From the NCBI GenBank assembly GCA_002689565.1, contig NZGQ01000091.1, positions 1 to 5,783 of the forward strand: a stretch of 5,783 nucleotides of DNA. Reading direction: 5' to 3'. The stretch comes from Methanobacteriota archaeon (GTDB taxonomy: Archaea; Thermoplasmatota; Poseidoniia; Poseidoniales; Poseidoniaceae). The notes beneath the pieces are model-generated. The model was not told where the DNA came from. It was given only the letters and a program-made list of their open reading frames with translations, and did no database searches. The translations under genes and the position numbers were made by a program. This document shows, piece after piece, positions 1 through 5,783 of the stretch; position 1 is the first letter of the stretch, and each line of letters starts with the position of its first letter.

Positions 1-1
1 A

Positions 2-2503
2 AATCCCAACGCAACCACATTTACATATTCTGATATTCAAAACTTTGATCGCTCGAAGATTCATATCCAAAACCAGAATACTGCCTGGGGTGTCCAAGTA
101 GAGCAAGGTGAGCTAGTTCGCTACCAAGTTAAAGCAGATAACTCGCAAGTTTATGATGCTCTAGTAACTATCAAGGATGCGAATGGAAAGCCACTGTACA
201 ATATGACTACAGATCCTTACGGATATACTCCATGGGTCACACTTCCTTCCAACTTCCACATTGATACTAATTGGAATCATATTGCTGTTGATACCAGCGA
301 AGACTCATGTGGCGATGGTACCGATAATGACGGTGACACACTGATTGATGGCCAAGATCCTGATTGTCAAAATGGAAACCGTGAGATGCCAACATATTCG
401 GTTGTTGCAAAGAAATTCACCAAAGGTACATCAACCCATGATTTCACCCTAACAGGAATGATTGATGAAGTAATCAATCTAAACAACTTGGCTCCTTCTG
501 TAAGTGCTGACCAAAATGATGGAACTTCATTTGCAAGAACCATTTCACTAACAGGTTCAGCTCACGATGGTGAATCTGGACCTTACTTCAATGACTACGA
601 TTCATGGCTGAAACAATTTGGTGATATCAAGAGGGTTGAAATCCAACCCCATGGAAGTATTGATTGGTATCTTGCCACAGATACATCCGGAGCCAATGGC
701 GAAGTAACAATGACAAATTGGCCGTTCAAGTCATGGAGTTTCGATTGGGACATGGCTAATCATTTCGAAGAAGATGTGACCTTCAGAATTCGCTCGTATG
801 ATGGTTTGGATGAATCGATTGTAACCACTCGAATCTTTAAACTGAACATAAATCCACCAACAATCAATCTAGATTCGCCCCTAGATGGAAGTACTCACGA
901 TGGGCAAGAAATACTGTTCACAGGGACAGCATCTGACGATTATCAAGGAGTACAAGGTAGCGACATTAGAGACATTTGGTTTAGCGTTGAAGGACCGAAT
1001 AATTACTCAGCAAATTATCCTGCAAACAATGGCGGAGGAACTGTTTGGTCGGATTCCTGGAATTTCTCATCTCTACCAAGCGGCGACTACACATTTACAA
1101 TTTGGGCAAGCGATGCAAATTACTGCCATGAAATAGTTGATGTTTGCTCACCTGAAGTTATTACAGTCACAATAGATAATGATAACAGAATTCCAATCAT
1201 TCAAGTCAGTGAACCACTGCCAATGGAAAGAGTTCGAGCTGATGAACAGACCATAATCAGTGGTGTTGCTAGAGATAACGATGGACAAGTTACGCGTGTC
1301 GAAATATCTGTTGTCGACTTAGCCAGTGGAATTGAACTGAACAATGGCCCTGATCCAATTACATCTTTCCAACCGAATGGTGCATGGATGCAATATTGGG
1401 ATACTAGTAACCTCATCCATGACCAACAGTATGAGATTCAAGTGAAAGCATACGACGGTGTAGATTACTCGATGATAGAAACTGTTCGAATAATCATTGA
1501 TAATCCGGCTGATGCAGACAACATTGCTCCAACATTTGACCCAACTGGTTGGATTGAGACAATCACAATTTTCTGCGATGAAAAATCTAGTTCATTCGAT
1601 AAGTGTGGAGATGGAGTCGAAATTAATTTACTTGATTTCTTCAATGATTCTGATGGAATTGGTCCAGAATCAAGTCACATGGTTTTCGATATTTACAACG
1701 ATCCATCAACGGCAATAGATGATGATTATGCTTATCACATCAGAATAACACCTGATGGAGTCGCAATCTACAATCCTATGGATTCCATGTACCAAACTTC
1801 TGGCGAGATTTCAGAATGGTCAATGCAAAGTGTGACATTCGAAGCTCGAGATGCATTTGATTCAGCATCTTATTCTTATCAGGTGAATTTCATCGTAAGA
1901 GGGGTAGAATTTACTGCACAGAGGGAAGATTCAGGATCAATTGAACCGGGTAATCCAGCAATGTTTACTGGAACTGGATTGCCTAAATCAGTAGTTTATG
2001 CTAAACTTCTTGATGGTGGTGACACTCTAAATTACACAGTGGTTCGCGATGATGGAATCTGGGCTATGGAAATCTCTTCAACCGATCTTGCCGATGGTAG
2101 TTTCGACATATATTTCGAACAGGATGACGATCAGACTCTCGGCTATGATGATGGTAATTCAATAACTCTCACAAAGGGCGATGAAGGAGGAGATGGAGTC
2201 GGAACTTGGGTATGGGTTGTAATTGCAATTGTGGCATTTACAATATTACTCGGAGTAGGCGCATTCTTCTTCCTTGAATTCGAAGAAGAATTTGAGGATG
2301 ACCCAGAGGCAGTAATGGAACAACAAAAGGAAGAAGACCCATATGCATGGGCTAAAGCAAGGGCTGCTGAACAAGCAGCAGGTAATCTAGCTCCTGCTCC
2401 AGCACCAGTTCCTGCTGCAACACCACAACATCCTGGATGGATTTGGGACGCACAATCTAATCAATGGGTTGCAGATCCTAACTATCAACCGCCACAGCAG
2501 TGA
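2..2503 (+). CDS. Surface-anchored multi-domain Ig-like protein, 5'-truncated by the window edge
   Basis: The frame is open from the first complete codon at base 2, so the start lies upstream; the Met codon at 203 is internal, because the 67 residues before it read as ordinary protein. The visible part is 833 residues. Order: a beta-rich module with a transthyretin/carboxypeptidase-regulatory-like stretch (VTIKDANGKPLYN, about residues 55-67); a Cys-bracketed Asp/Asn/Gly metal-binding-like motif (103-122); three Ig-like domains (about 164-283, 284-396, 396-501); a cadherin-like domain (about 502-635); one more beta domain (about 637-724); an acidic Gly-rich stalk; one membrane helix (735-758); and a roughly 75-residue cytoplasmic tail. 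The visible part holds exactly six cysteines, in three short-range pairs. This architecture fits an extracellular adhesin or envelope protein held by its C-terminus. The ligand is unknown. The regulator gene follows directly downstream. An S-layer-associated or beta-helix protein is an alternative, depending on the missing N-terminus. Confidence 0.88.
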   Translation, partial: NPNATTFTYSDIQNFDRSKIHIQNQNTAWGVQVEQGELVRYQVKADNSQVYDALVTIKDANGKPLYNMTTDPYGYTPWVTLPSNFHIDTNWNHIAVDTSEDSCGDGTDNDGDTLIDGQDPDCQNGNREMPTYSVVAKKFTKGTSTHDFTLTGMIDEVINLNNLAPSVSADQNDGTSFARTISLTGSAHDGESGPYFNDYDSWLKQFGDIKRVEIQPHGSIDWYLATDTSGANGEVTMTNWPFKSWSFDWDMANHFEEDVTFRIRSYDGLDESIVTTRIFKLNINPPTINLDSPLDGSTHDGQEILFTGTASDDYQGVQGSDIRDIWFSVEGPNNYSANYPANNGGGTVWSDSWNFSSLPSGDYTFTIWASDANYCHEIVDVCSPEVITVTIDNDNRIPIIQVSEPLPMERVRADEQTIISGVARDNDGQVTRVEISVVDLASGIELNNGPDPITSFQPNGAWMQYWDTSNLIHDQQYEIQVKAYDGVDYSMIETVRIIIDNPADADNIAPTFDPTGWIETITIFCDEKSSSFDKCGDGVEINLLDFFNDSDGIGPESSHMVFDIYNDPSTAIDDDYAYHIRITPDGVAIYNPMDSMYQTSGEISEWSMQSVTFEARDAFDSASYSYQVNFIVRGVEFTAQREDSGSIEPGNPAMFTGTGLPKSVVYAKLLDGGDTLNYTVVRDDGIWAMEISSTDLADGSFDIYFEQDDDQTLGYDDGNSITLTKGDEGGDGVGTWVWVVIAIVAFTILLGVGAFFFLEFEEEFEDDPEAVMEQQKEEDPYAWAKARAAEQAAGNLAPAPAPVPAATPQHPGWIWDAQSNQWVADPNYQPPQQ
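308..367 (+). other. Cys-bracketed DGxDNDGD metal-binding-like motif
   Basis: This encodes residues 103-122 of the surface protein, with Cys at both ends around CGDGTDNDGD...DGQDPDC. The alternating Asp/Asn/Gly pattern resembles the putative metal-binding motif of the MopE type and thrombospondin type 3-like calcium loops, which are common in secreted proteins of marine archaea and myxobacteria. The terminal cysteines probably form a disulfide that closes the loop. Calcium as the ligand is inferred from the acidic spacing, not shown. Confidence 0.7.
491..2172 (+). repeat. Tandem Ig-like / cadherin-like ectodomain array (protein-level repeat)
   Basis: Successive units open with a Pro-containing linker (NLAPSVSA, NPPTINLDSP, RIPIIQVSEP, NIAPTFDPTG) and continue with a G-x-A-x-D strand (LTGSAHD, FTGTASD, ISGVARD). 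They close with the strand-turn R/K-x-x-D-G or A-x-D (RSYDGLDES, WASDANY, KAYDGVDYS, EARDAFDSA). This is the usual signature of archaeal and bacterial Ig-fold surface repeats. The units are divergent and cannot be aligned at the DNA level. The fourth and fifth units depart most from the pattern, so domain edges are approximate. Confidence 0.7.
2204..2275 (+). other. C-terminal transmembrane helix of the surface protein
   Basis: About 24 uncharged, mostly hydrophobic residues run from TWVWVVIAIVAF to the FFFL stretch (residues 735-758). They are preceded by an acidic Gly-rich stalk (KGDEGGDGVG) and followed at once by a strongly acidic EFEEEFEDD run. It is the only such segment in the visible protein, so the large N-terminal part should be outside and the tail in the cytoplasm. 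The flanking charges are acidic on both sides, so the positive-inside rule does not settle the orientation. It rests on the Ig domains and paired cysteines being extracellular. Confidence 0.88.
2276..2500 (+). other. Cytoplasmic tail with Pro/Ala linker and terminal GWxWD-NQWVADP motif
   Basis: The last 75 residues (759-833) begin with an acidic run and a charged, probably helical part (KEEDPYAWAKARAAEQAAG). A Pro/Ala linker (LAPAPAPVPAATP) follows, then an aromatic module at residues 810-828 (bases 2429-2485) with spaced tryptophans: GWIWD...QWVADPNY. The tryptophan spacing resembles small Trp-rich modules such as DUF2510. I recall similar endings on other marine Group II membrane proteins, but have not checked this. 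A flexible linker plus a compact Trp module suggests an intracellular docking element; the partner is unknown. Confidence 0.6.
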
Positions 2504-2540
2504 ATACCTACACGGGTATACACAACACTCTAAGAGGACT

Positions 2541-2546
2541 AGGGGA
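2541..2546 (+). promoter_or_regulatory. Weak Shine-Dalgarno-like site favouring the ATG at 2557
   Basis: A purine-rich AGGGGA sits 10 bases before the ATG at 2557, whereas the GTG at 2500 is preceded by CCGCCACAGCA, with no purine-rich site. The match to the archaeal anti-SD consensus is partial, and many archaeal genes are leaderless, so this only tips the start choice. Confidence 0.3.
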
Positions 2547-2556
2547 ATGGAAGATT

Positions 2557-5082
2557 ATGGTAAGCAGACCTAAGCCAGGTGTCCAGGAGAGAATCCTACT
2601 GCATCTTTCTGATTTTGCAGACTTCATGAATTCTGTTGAAGTTCCTTTTGCTTTATCTCAAATGGGTATAGCAAATGCTGTTGCAATTGCCAGATCAAAT
2701 GTTCCACGTGCGATTGCCGGATTAAAGGACCAAGGACTCTTAATCGAGCGCCAAGCTCACGTCCAGGGTGTTAGTCGGAAAAGGAAAGCATATTTCTTGA
2801 CAGACCCAGGTATGAAACTAGCAGAGGAAACTTGGAAGAGACTACGTGAATTCCAACTTAGAGCGATTTTACCGGGAGGTAATACTATCTCTTCTACACT
2901 TGGTGAGATTCAGGACAAGTTACCATTTACTATGCGCCCAGTTGATGTTATCCGATATTTAGATGATAACGCGGTGTTAGATGCCCGCTCACTTTCTGCT
3001 GATTTAGTGGAAAGAGATCTTTCCAAGCATGTTGAAAAACAACTTGTAACCAGCCTAGGAGATTTACCAAGGTTGAGACATTTTTACGGTAGGTCGACTG
3101 AACTTGAAAACATGGTTAATCTGCTAGAAGCAAGGTCAACTACGCTAATGATACCTGGAATTGCAGGGATTGGAAAAACTTCAATGGCAGCCAAGGTGAT
3201 TGAATCTTTCATGCACCGAAGAAATCTGATGTATCACAGATGTCAAGATTGGGATGGCAGTAGAGCATTTTTTGAGAGTATAGCAGATTGGTTGTCAAAC
3301 ATCGGAGATTCAATGCTGGCAGATTACATCTCTGCCACTCCAGTTCCTAAATCCGCTGATGCGGCTGGAATAATCGTTGACTCACTATCGAATTCTCCCG
3401 CCTTGATTGTGATTGATGACTATCACAAAGTTTCTGACAAGACCTTGCACCAAACCATACAAGCAATTTCTCGAGGACTTGTAGAATGTGAAGGTGATGT
3501 TGGATTGGTTATTTTCTCCCGTTCTTTCAAAGAGGTAGTGCCCTTGAAGGACGCAGATGGAAGAATTGTGTCTTTAGTGCTACCTCTTGAAGGGCTTGAC
3601 CAAGAGTCTACTCGATCGTTGCTTTCTGCTTTTGATGATCTAAATCAAGAGAAGTTACTGTACATACACTCTCTCAGTAGAGGCCATCCTCTCGTTTTAG
3701 AATTGATTAATCGCGGCGCTTCAGCTGGAGCATTCCACGAATCTCTAGAGAATTATGTCAATATCGAGATTTTCTCCAAATTATCTGGTGAGCAAAAAAG
3801 ACTGCTCGGCGCCCTTTCAGTATTCCGTGAGCCAATTGAACTCGAGGCATTAACCGAACAGGGCCTGAATATCGATGAATTGGATACTCTTGTCGAATCT
3901 GGCCTGGCAAGACATGCAGATTCTGATACATATGACGTACACGATCTAATAAGAGAATTTTTGCTTCAGAGTTTAGAGAAGCAAGCGAAAGAAGAGCTCC
4001 ATAACAAAGCGGTTTCTTGGTATCAAAAGCAATCCTCAGGTAGCCAAATCGCTTTGGAACTTATTCATCATTTGATTTCCTCATCAAGACACGAAGACGC
4101 TACTAACATCATTGTCGAACAGGGCCGGGATTTGATTAAGGAAGGGCACATCGAATTATTGGGATTATTAGAATCGGTTGATACAAAATCAGTAGGGGCT
4201 GAAAGCGCTTGTAGAATCGATAGGCTTCGAGGCGAAGTGCTGGCTCTACTCGGACGTTTCGATGAAGCTGAAGAAGCATTTAGCCAAGCAAGACCACCTG
4301 CAGAGGCTGCTGGCTTAGAAGACGTAATCGCTGATATTCTTTCCAACCTTGCAGACATCGCTTTGAAACGGGGAGATTCAGAATCTAGCCTCGGAATGCA
4401 CAGGAAAGCGTTAGAGATTTTCATCTCGCTAGGAGATGCAATCGGAGCAGCAAGGTCGTACAATAACATGGGTTACATCTTACGCCGAAATGGTGACAAG
4501 AACAAAGCCCTTGAAGCATATTCAGAAGTTGAAAATATATTGTCAGGAAATGAAACTGATGAACTCATACCTGCACAAATAGTACTTGCTCGCTCATTAT
4601 TGGACCTTGGAGAACATGACCGTGCTAGAGATCATGCACTTTCATCTTACGAAAGGTCTGAATCAAGTGATGACAAGATATTGCACGCTAGGGCTAGAGC
4701 GGTACTTGGTAGGTATTATGCAAAAACCGGAGATGCAGATCTTGCACTTCACCATTACACCGATGCACTTTCAACAATGGGAGAAGCAGGAGACCCTCTA
4801 GCATTAGTTGAGGTCTCGATTCTTCTAGGTGAAGTGTTGCAGGATAGCGGCCGTATCGAAGAAGCACTGGAGCGCTATCGTGAAGCACTAATCATCTCTG
4901 AAGCTAATGACTTGAGAATGCAAATTGGAGAACTTCTTGCAAGACTTGGTGGAGTTGCACCAGATAGGCAGAGAAGAATGGAATACCTACAAAGGGCTCT
5001 TTCAGTTTTCCGTGAACTAGGTGCACAAACAAGAATGCGTGAAGTGCAAATGATGGTTCACACTGCTGTTATGGGACGTTGA
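2557..5082 (+). CDS. Winged-helix / STAND NTPase / TPR regulator-like protein
   Basis: An 841-residue soluble protein. Residues about 8-100 form a winged-helix domain of MarR/ArsR flavour, with a recognition-helix-like stretch (ARSNVPRAIAGLKDQGLL, about 45-62) and a basic wing (GVSRKRKAYFLT). Residues 176-182 (FYGRSTE) are the entry motif to a STAND-type P-loop NTPase. Walker A is GIAGIGKT (201-208), Walker B LIVIDD (283-288), the sensor-like strand LVIFSRS (317-323), GHPL (376-379) and the MHD-equivalent VHD (461-463). About six to seven TPR-like helix pairs follow (555-825). The family holds its NTPase off until a ligand or partner binds the repeats; MalT and AfsR are characterised relatives by architecture, with different HTH positions. 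Transcriptional control is therefore the best guess, with the target unknown. No nuclease, TIR or protease effector is visible. The frame also permits a GTG at 2500 overlapping the upstream TGA, giving 860 residues. I prefer the ATG because the extra 19 residues look unstructured and the GTG lacks an SD. Confidence 0.85.
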   Translation: MVSRPKPGVQERILLHLSDFADFMNSVEVPFALSQMGIANAVAIARSNVPRAIAGLKDQGLLIERQAHVQGVSRKRKAYFLTDPGMKLAEETWKRLREFQLRAILPGGNTISSTLGEIQDKLPFTMRPVDVIRYLDDNAVLDARSLSADLVERDLSKHVEKQLVTSLGDLPRLRHFYGRSTELENMVNLLEARSTTLMIPGIAGIGKTSMAAKVIESFMHRRNLMYHRCQDWDGSRAFFESIADWLSNIGDSMLADYISATPVPKSADAAGIIVDSLSNSPALIVIDDYHKVSDKTLHQTIQAISRGLVECEGDVGLVIFSRSFKEVVPLKDADGRIVSLVLPLEGLDQESTRSLLSAFDDLNQEKLLYIHSLSRGHPLVLELINRGASAGAFHESLENYVNIEIFSKLSGEQKRLLGALSVFREPIELEALTEQGLNIDELDTLVESGLARHADSDTYDVHDLIREFLLQSLEKQAKEELHNKAVSWYQKQSSGSQIALELIHHLISSSRHEDATNIIVEQGRDLIKEGHIELLGLLESVDTKSVGAESACRIDRLRGEVLALLGRFDEAEEAFSQARPPAEAAGLEDVIADILSNLADIALKRGDSESSLGMHRKALEIFISLGDAIGAARSYNNMGYILRRNGDKNKALEAYSEVENILSGNETDELIPAQIVLARSLLDLGEHDRARDHALSSYERSESSDDKILHARARAVLGRYYAKTGDADLALHHYTDALSTMGEAGDPLALVEVSILLGEVLQDSGRIEEALERYREALIISEANDLRMQIGELLARLGGVAPDRQRRMEYLQRALSVFRELGAQTRMREVQMMVHTAVMGR
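3082..3945 (+). other. STAND/NB-ARC-type NTPase core
   Basis: All diagnostic STAND motifs occur in order with typical spacing: the YGR entry motif at 3085-3093, Walker A at 3157-3180 with the catalytic Lys (residue 207), Walker B at 3403-3420 ending in a double Asp (287-288), the Arg-containing sensor strand at 3505-3525 (Arg322), the G-x-P motif at 3682-3693, and the His-Asp of the MHD-like motif at 3940-3945. A winged-helix-like segment (SGEQKRLLGALSVFREPIELEAL) lies between the last two. No key residue is missing, so ATP or GTP binding and switching should be intact. Confidence 0.85.
4219..5025 (+). repeat. C-terminal TPR-like array (protein-level repeat)
   Basis: Helix-pair units of about 34-40 residues start near residues 555, 590, 629, 670, 707, 747 and 786. 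They show the TPR pattern of a small/Gly residue in helix A and A-L/A-x-x-Y/F in helix B: LLGRFDEAEEAF, NGDKNKALEAY, LGEHDRARDHAL, TGDADLALHHY and SGRIEEALERYREAL. The spacing exceeds 34 residues in places, as in MalT/AfsR-type arrays. In STAND proteins this part usually carries the ligand- or partner-binding surface. The last unit is degenerate. Confidence 0.8.
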
Positions 5083-5086
5083 TCAA
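5079..5086. other. Zero-gap convergent stop junction in the palindrome TTGATCAA
   Basis: The regulator's TGA (5080-5082) is directly followed by TCA (5083-5085), the reverse complement of the TGA of the convergent pilin-like gene. The two coding regions abut with no base between them inside an 8-base perfect palindrome. There is no T-run or stem-loop in the junction itself, so any terminator must lie within the coding sequence of the opposite gene, and the two mRNAs probably overlap at their 3' ends. Confidence 0.85.
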
Positions 5087-5553
5087 AAGTCAGGTCTAGA
5101 TGTAGTGAGATAAGTCACTCCCTCATCGTAAACTACCCAAATTTCAGTTGTACCTGAAAGGTTGATTCGACCATCATAAGTTCCTGAGCCAGTGGCTGAA
5201 ATCGAGACATCTCTGTCTAAATTATTTTCAGAATGGTCAAGGTGTAATCCTTCATCATCCAGTGTTAGTATGAATTCAGATTCATCTGCTTCAGTCAGTC
5301 TCCAAGAAACAACCTCGGCATAACTTACACTACTATCTTCTCTGCTAGCAAGGTCTGCCCTTTCAACAGCTGCTGCGATGTCTGCCATGTTGATGTCAAC
5401 AGCAGTAGTGTTCCAGTTTTCACGTGTCGATGACTCTAAACCAAAAGACCACACGCTGAACATAGAGAGAAATAATACTCCCAGAAGGAAGGTGAAAATA
5501 TAACCAAGTTCTGTGCTAGCACCCGATTGGTCACGAACTAATTTTCCTCTCAT
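5083..5553 (-). CDS. Small single-anchor protein, archaeal type IV pilin-like (DUF7266-like)
   Basis: A 156-residue protein. A short basic N-terminus (MRGKLVRDQSG) leads into ASTELGY and one hydrophobic segment (about residues 16-38), followed by a polar, beta-rich, acidic domain ending in TEIWVVYDEGVTYL. This matches the class III signal/pilin-N layout of archaeal pilin-like proteins. The S-T-x-LGY entry to the membrane helix and the later NMADIAAAVERAD helix recall haloarchaeal DUF7266 proteins; this is from memory and not searched. The Glu at residue 15 could serve as the +5 Glu if prepilin peptidase cut after Ser10, but the cleavage site is uncertain. The start is well supported: ATG with GGAGG seven bases upstream, overlapping the previous gene's stop. 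It probably encodes an envelope-exposed component of a pilus-like or secretion assembly, co-expressed with the upstream gene. A plain membrane-anchored protein of unknown role is the alternative. Confidence 0.8.
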   Translation of the reverse strand: MRGKLVRDQSGASTELGYIFTFLLGVLFLSMFSVWSFGLESSTRENWNTTAVDINMADIAAAVERADLASREDSSVSYAEVVSWRLTEADESEFILTLDDEGLHLDHSENNLDRDVSISATGSGTYDGRINLSGTTEIWVVYDEGVTYLTTSRPDF

Positions 5554-5783
5554 GATATTGCCTCCGAGATTTGAACGTCAAGACTGCTAATTTGTAAATT
5601 AAATTGTATGGGTTCACCGGATGTATGCCATACTGCTTCACTTGGCCCATAAGATGGGACTGGGACCCAGCCTACATAATCAGTCAACAAATCAATGCGT
5701 CCGGGATTAACTATCCAATCTTCAGATGCATCAAGACCATCACTTGCCCACGATGATATGGCATCACCATAAGGTCCAACCCA
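5550..5783 (-). CDS. 3' end of an unrecognised gene upstream of the pilin-like gene
   Basis: Reading the - strand from the window edge, a frame is open for 77 codons (starting WVGPYGDAISSWASDG, ending QISSLDVQISEAIS) and stops at TGA 5552-5550. It has no start in the window, so the gene begins beyond base 5783. The stop overlaps the next gene's start as ATGA (5550-5553), the classic arrangement of translationally coupled genes. The visible part has no membrane helix and no cysteine. It is rich in Trp, Ser, Asp and Pro, with an amphipathic beta-like stretch near the end (QFNLQISSLDVQIS), consistent with an extracytoplasmic beta domain. From its position it may be another pilin-like or envelope protein, but I do not recognise the family. 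Confidence 0.75.
   Translation of the reverse strand, partial: WVGPYGDAISSWASDGLDASEDWIVNPGRIDLLTDYVGWVPVPSYGPSEAVWHTSGEPIQFNLQISSLDVQISEAIS
5561..5565 (-). promoter_or_regulatory. Shine-Dalgarno GGAGG for the pilin-like gene
   Basis: On the - strand, GGAGG is followed by a 7-base spacer (CAATATC) and then ATG at 5553. It lies inside the end of the upstream coding sequence. It fixes the start of the 156-residue gene and supports coupled translation of the two overlapping genes. Confidence 0.75.

Noticed and set aside
885..1136. Open + strand frame of 83 codons inside the surface gene
   Set aside because: It lies wholly within the surface gene in another frame; the main frame encodes clear Ig-like strands across this stretch, and the alternative product has no recognisable pattern.
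1201..1718. Short open frames on the - strand (1201-1416) and + strand (1497-1718) inside the surface gene
   Set aside because: Both overlap well-supported Ig-like coding sequence, have low-complexity or unpatterned products, and show no start signals.
2517..2522. TATACA as a possible archaeal TATA box for the regulator
   Set aside because: It is 35-40 bases before the ATG and would need a short leader, it is a weak match to the consensus, and there is no clear BRE. A private promoter remains possible but is not supported.
4068..4469. 133-codon - strand open frame opposite the TPR region
   Set aside because: Its Ser/Ala/Pro-rich product is what antisense of a helical Glu/Ala/Leu-rich repeat gives; the + strand TPR reading is far stronger.
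4586..4888. Short open frames on both strands within the TPR array
   Set aside because: They are out-of-frame shadows of the TPR coding sequence without any protein-level signature.
2557..5082. Reading the STAND protein as an anti-phage Avs-type defence gene
   Set aside because: The N-terminus is a winged helix rather than a nuclease, TIR, protease or membrane effector, and no defence genes or mobile-element marks are visible nearby.

Overview
This window looks like archaeal chromosome, most plausibly from a marine planktonic euryarchaeon of the Poseidoniales (Marine Group II) or a close relative. I infer this from three things: a large Ig-repeat surface protein with a Cys-bracketed DGxDNDGD motif, a C-terminal membrane anchor and a cytoplasmic Pro/Ala tail ending in a GWxWD...NQWVADP motif; an archaeal-looking N-terminal winged-helix STAND/TPR regulator; and a small single-anchor, pilin-like protein resembling those clustered in archaeal genomes. 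Base composition is moderately AT-rich. There is no rRNA, tRNA or other phylogenetic marker, so the assignment is an inference.

Layout: four protein genes fill essentially the whole window. On the + strand, (1) bases 2-2503 are the 3' part of a surface-anchored multi-domain protein whose start lies upstream of the window. (2) Bases 2557-5082 (or 2500-5082 from a GTG) encode a winged-helix + STAND NTPase + TPR protein. On the - strand, read right to left, (4) bases 5783-5550 are the 3' end of an unrecognised gene that begins beyond the window. Its TGA overlaps, as ATGA, the start of (3), bases 5553-5083, a 156-residue protein with a single N-terminal hydrophobic segment resembling an archaeal type IV pilin-like protein. 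The + and - pairs converge with no bases between the two stop codons (TGA|TCA at 5080-5085).

How they may work together: the + pair is closely spaced, so the regulator-like protein may be co-transcribed with the surface protein. The - pair has a 4-base overlap and an internal GGAGG before the second start, which points to translational coupling. Two of the four products are predicted to be displayed outside the membrane, and a third is a soluble signal-transducing ATPase. A functional link between the two strands is speculative. I found no RNA genes, mobile elements, CRISPR arrays, nucleotide-level repeats or convincing terminators, and no non-coding stretch longer than about 53 bases.
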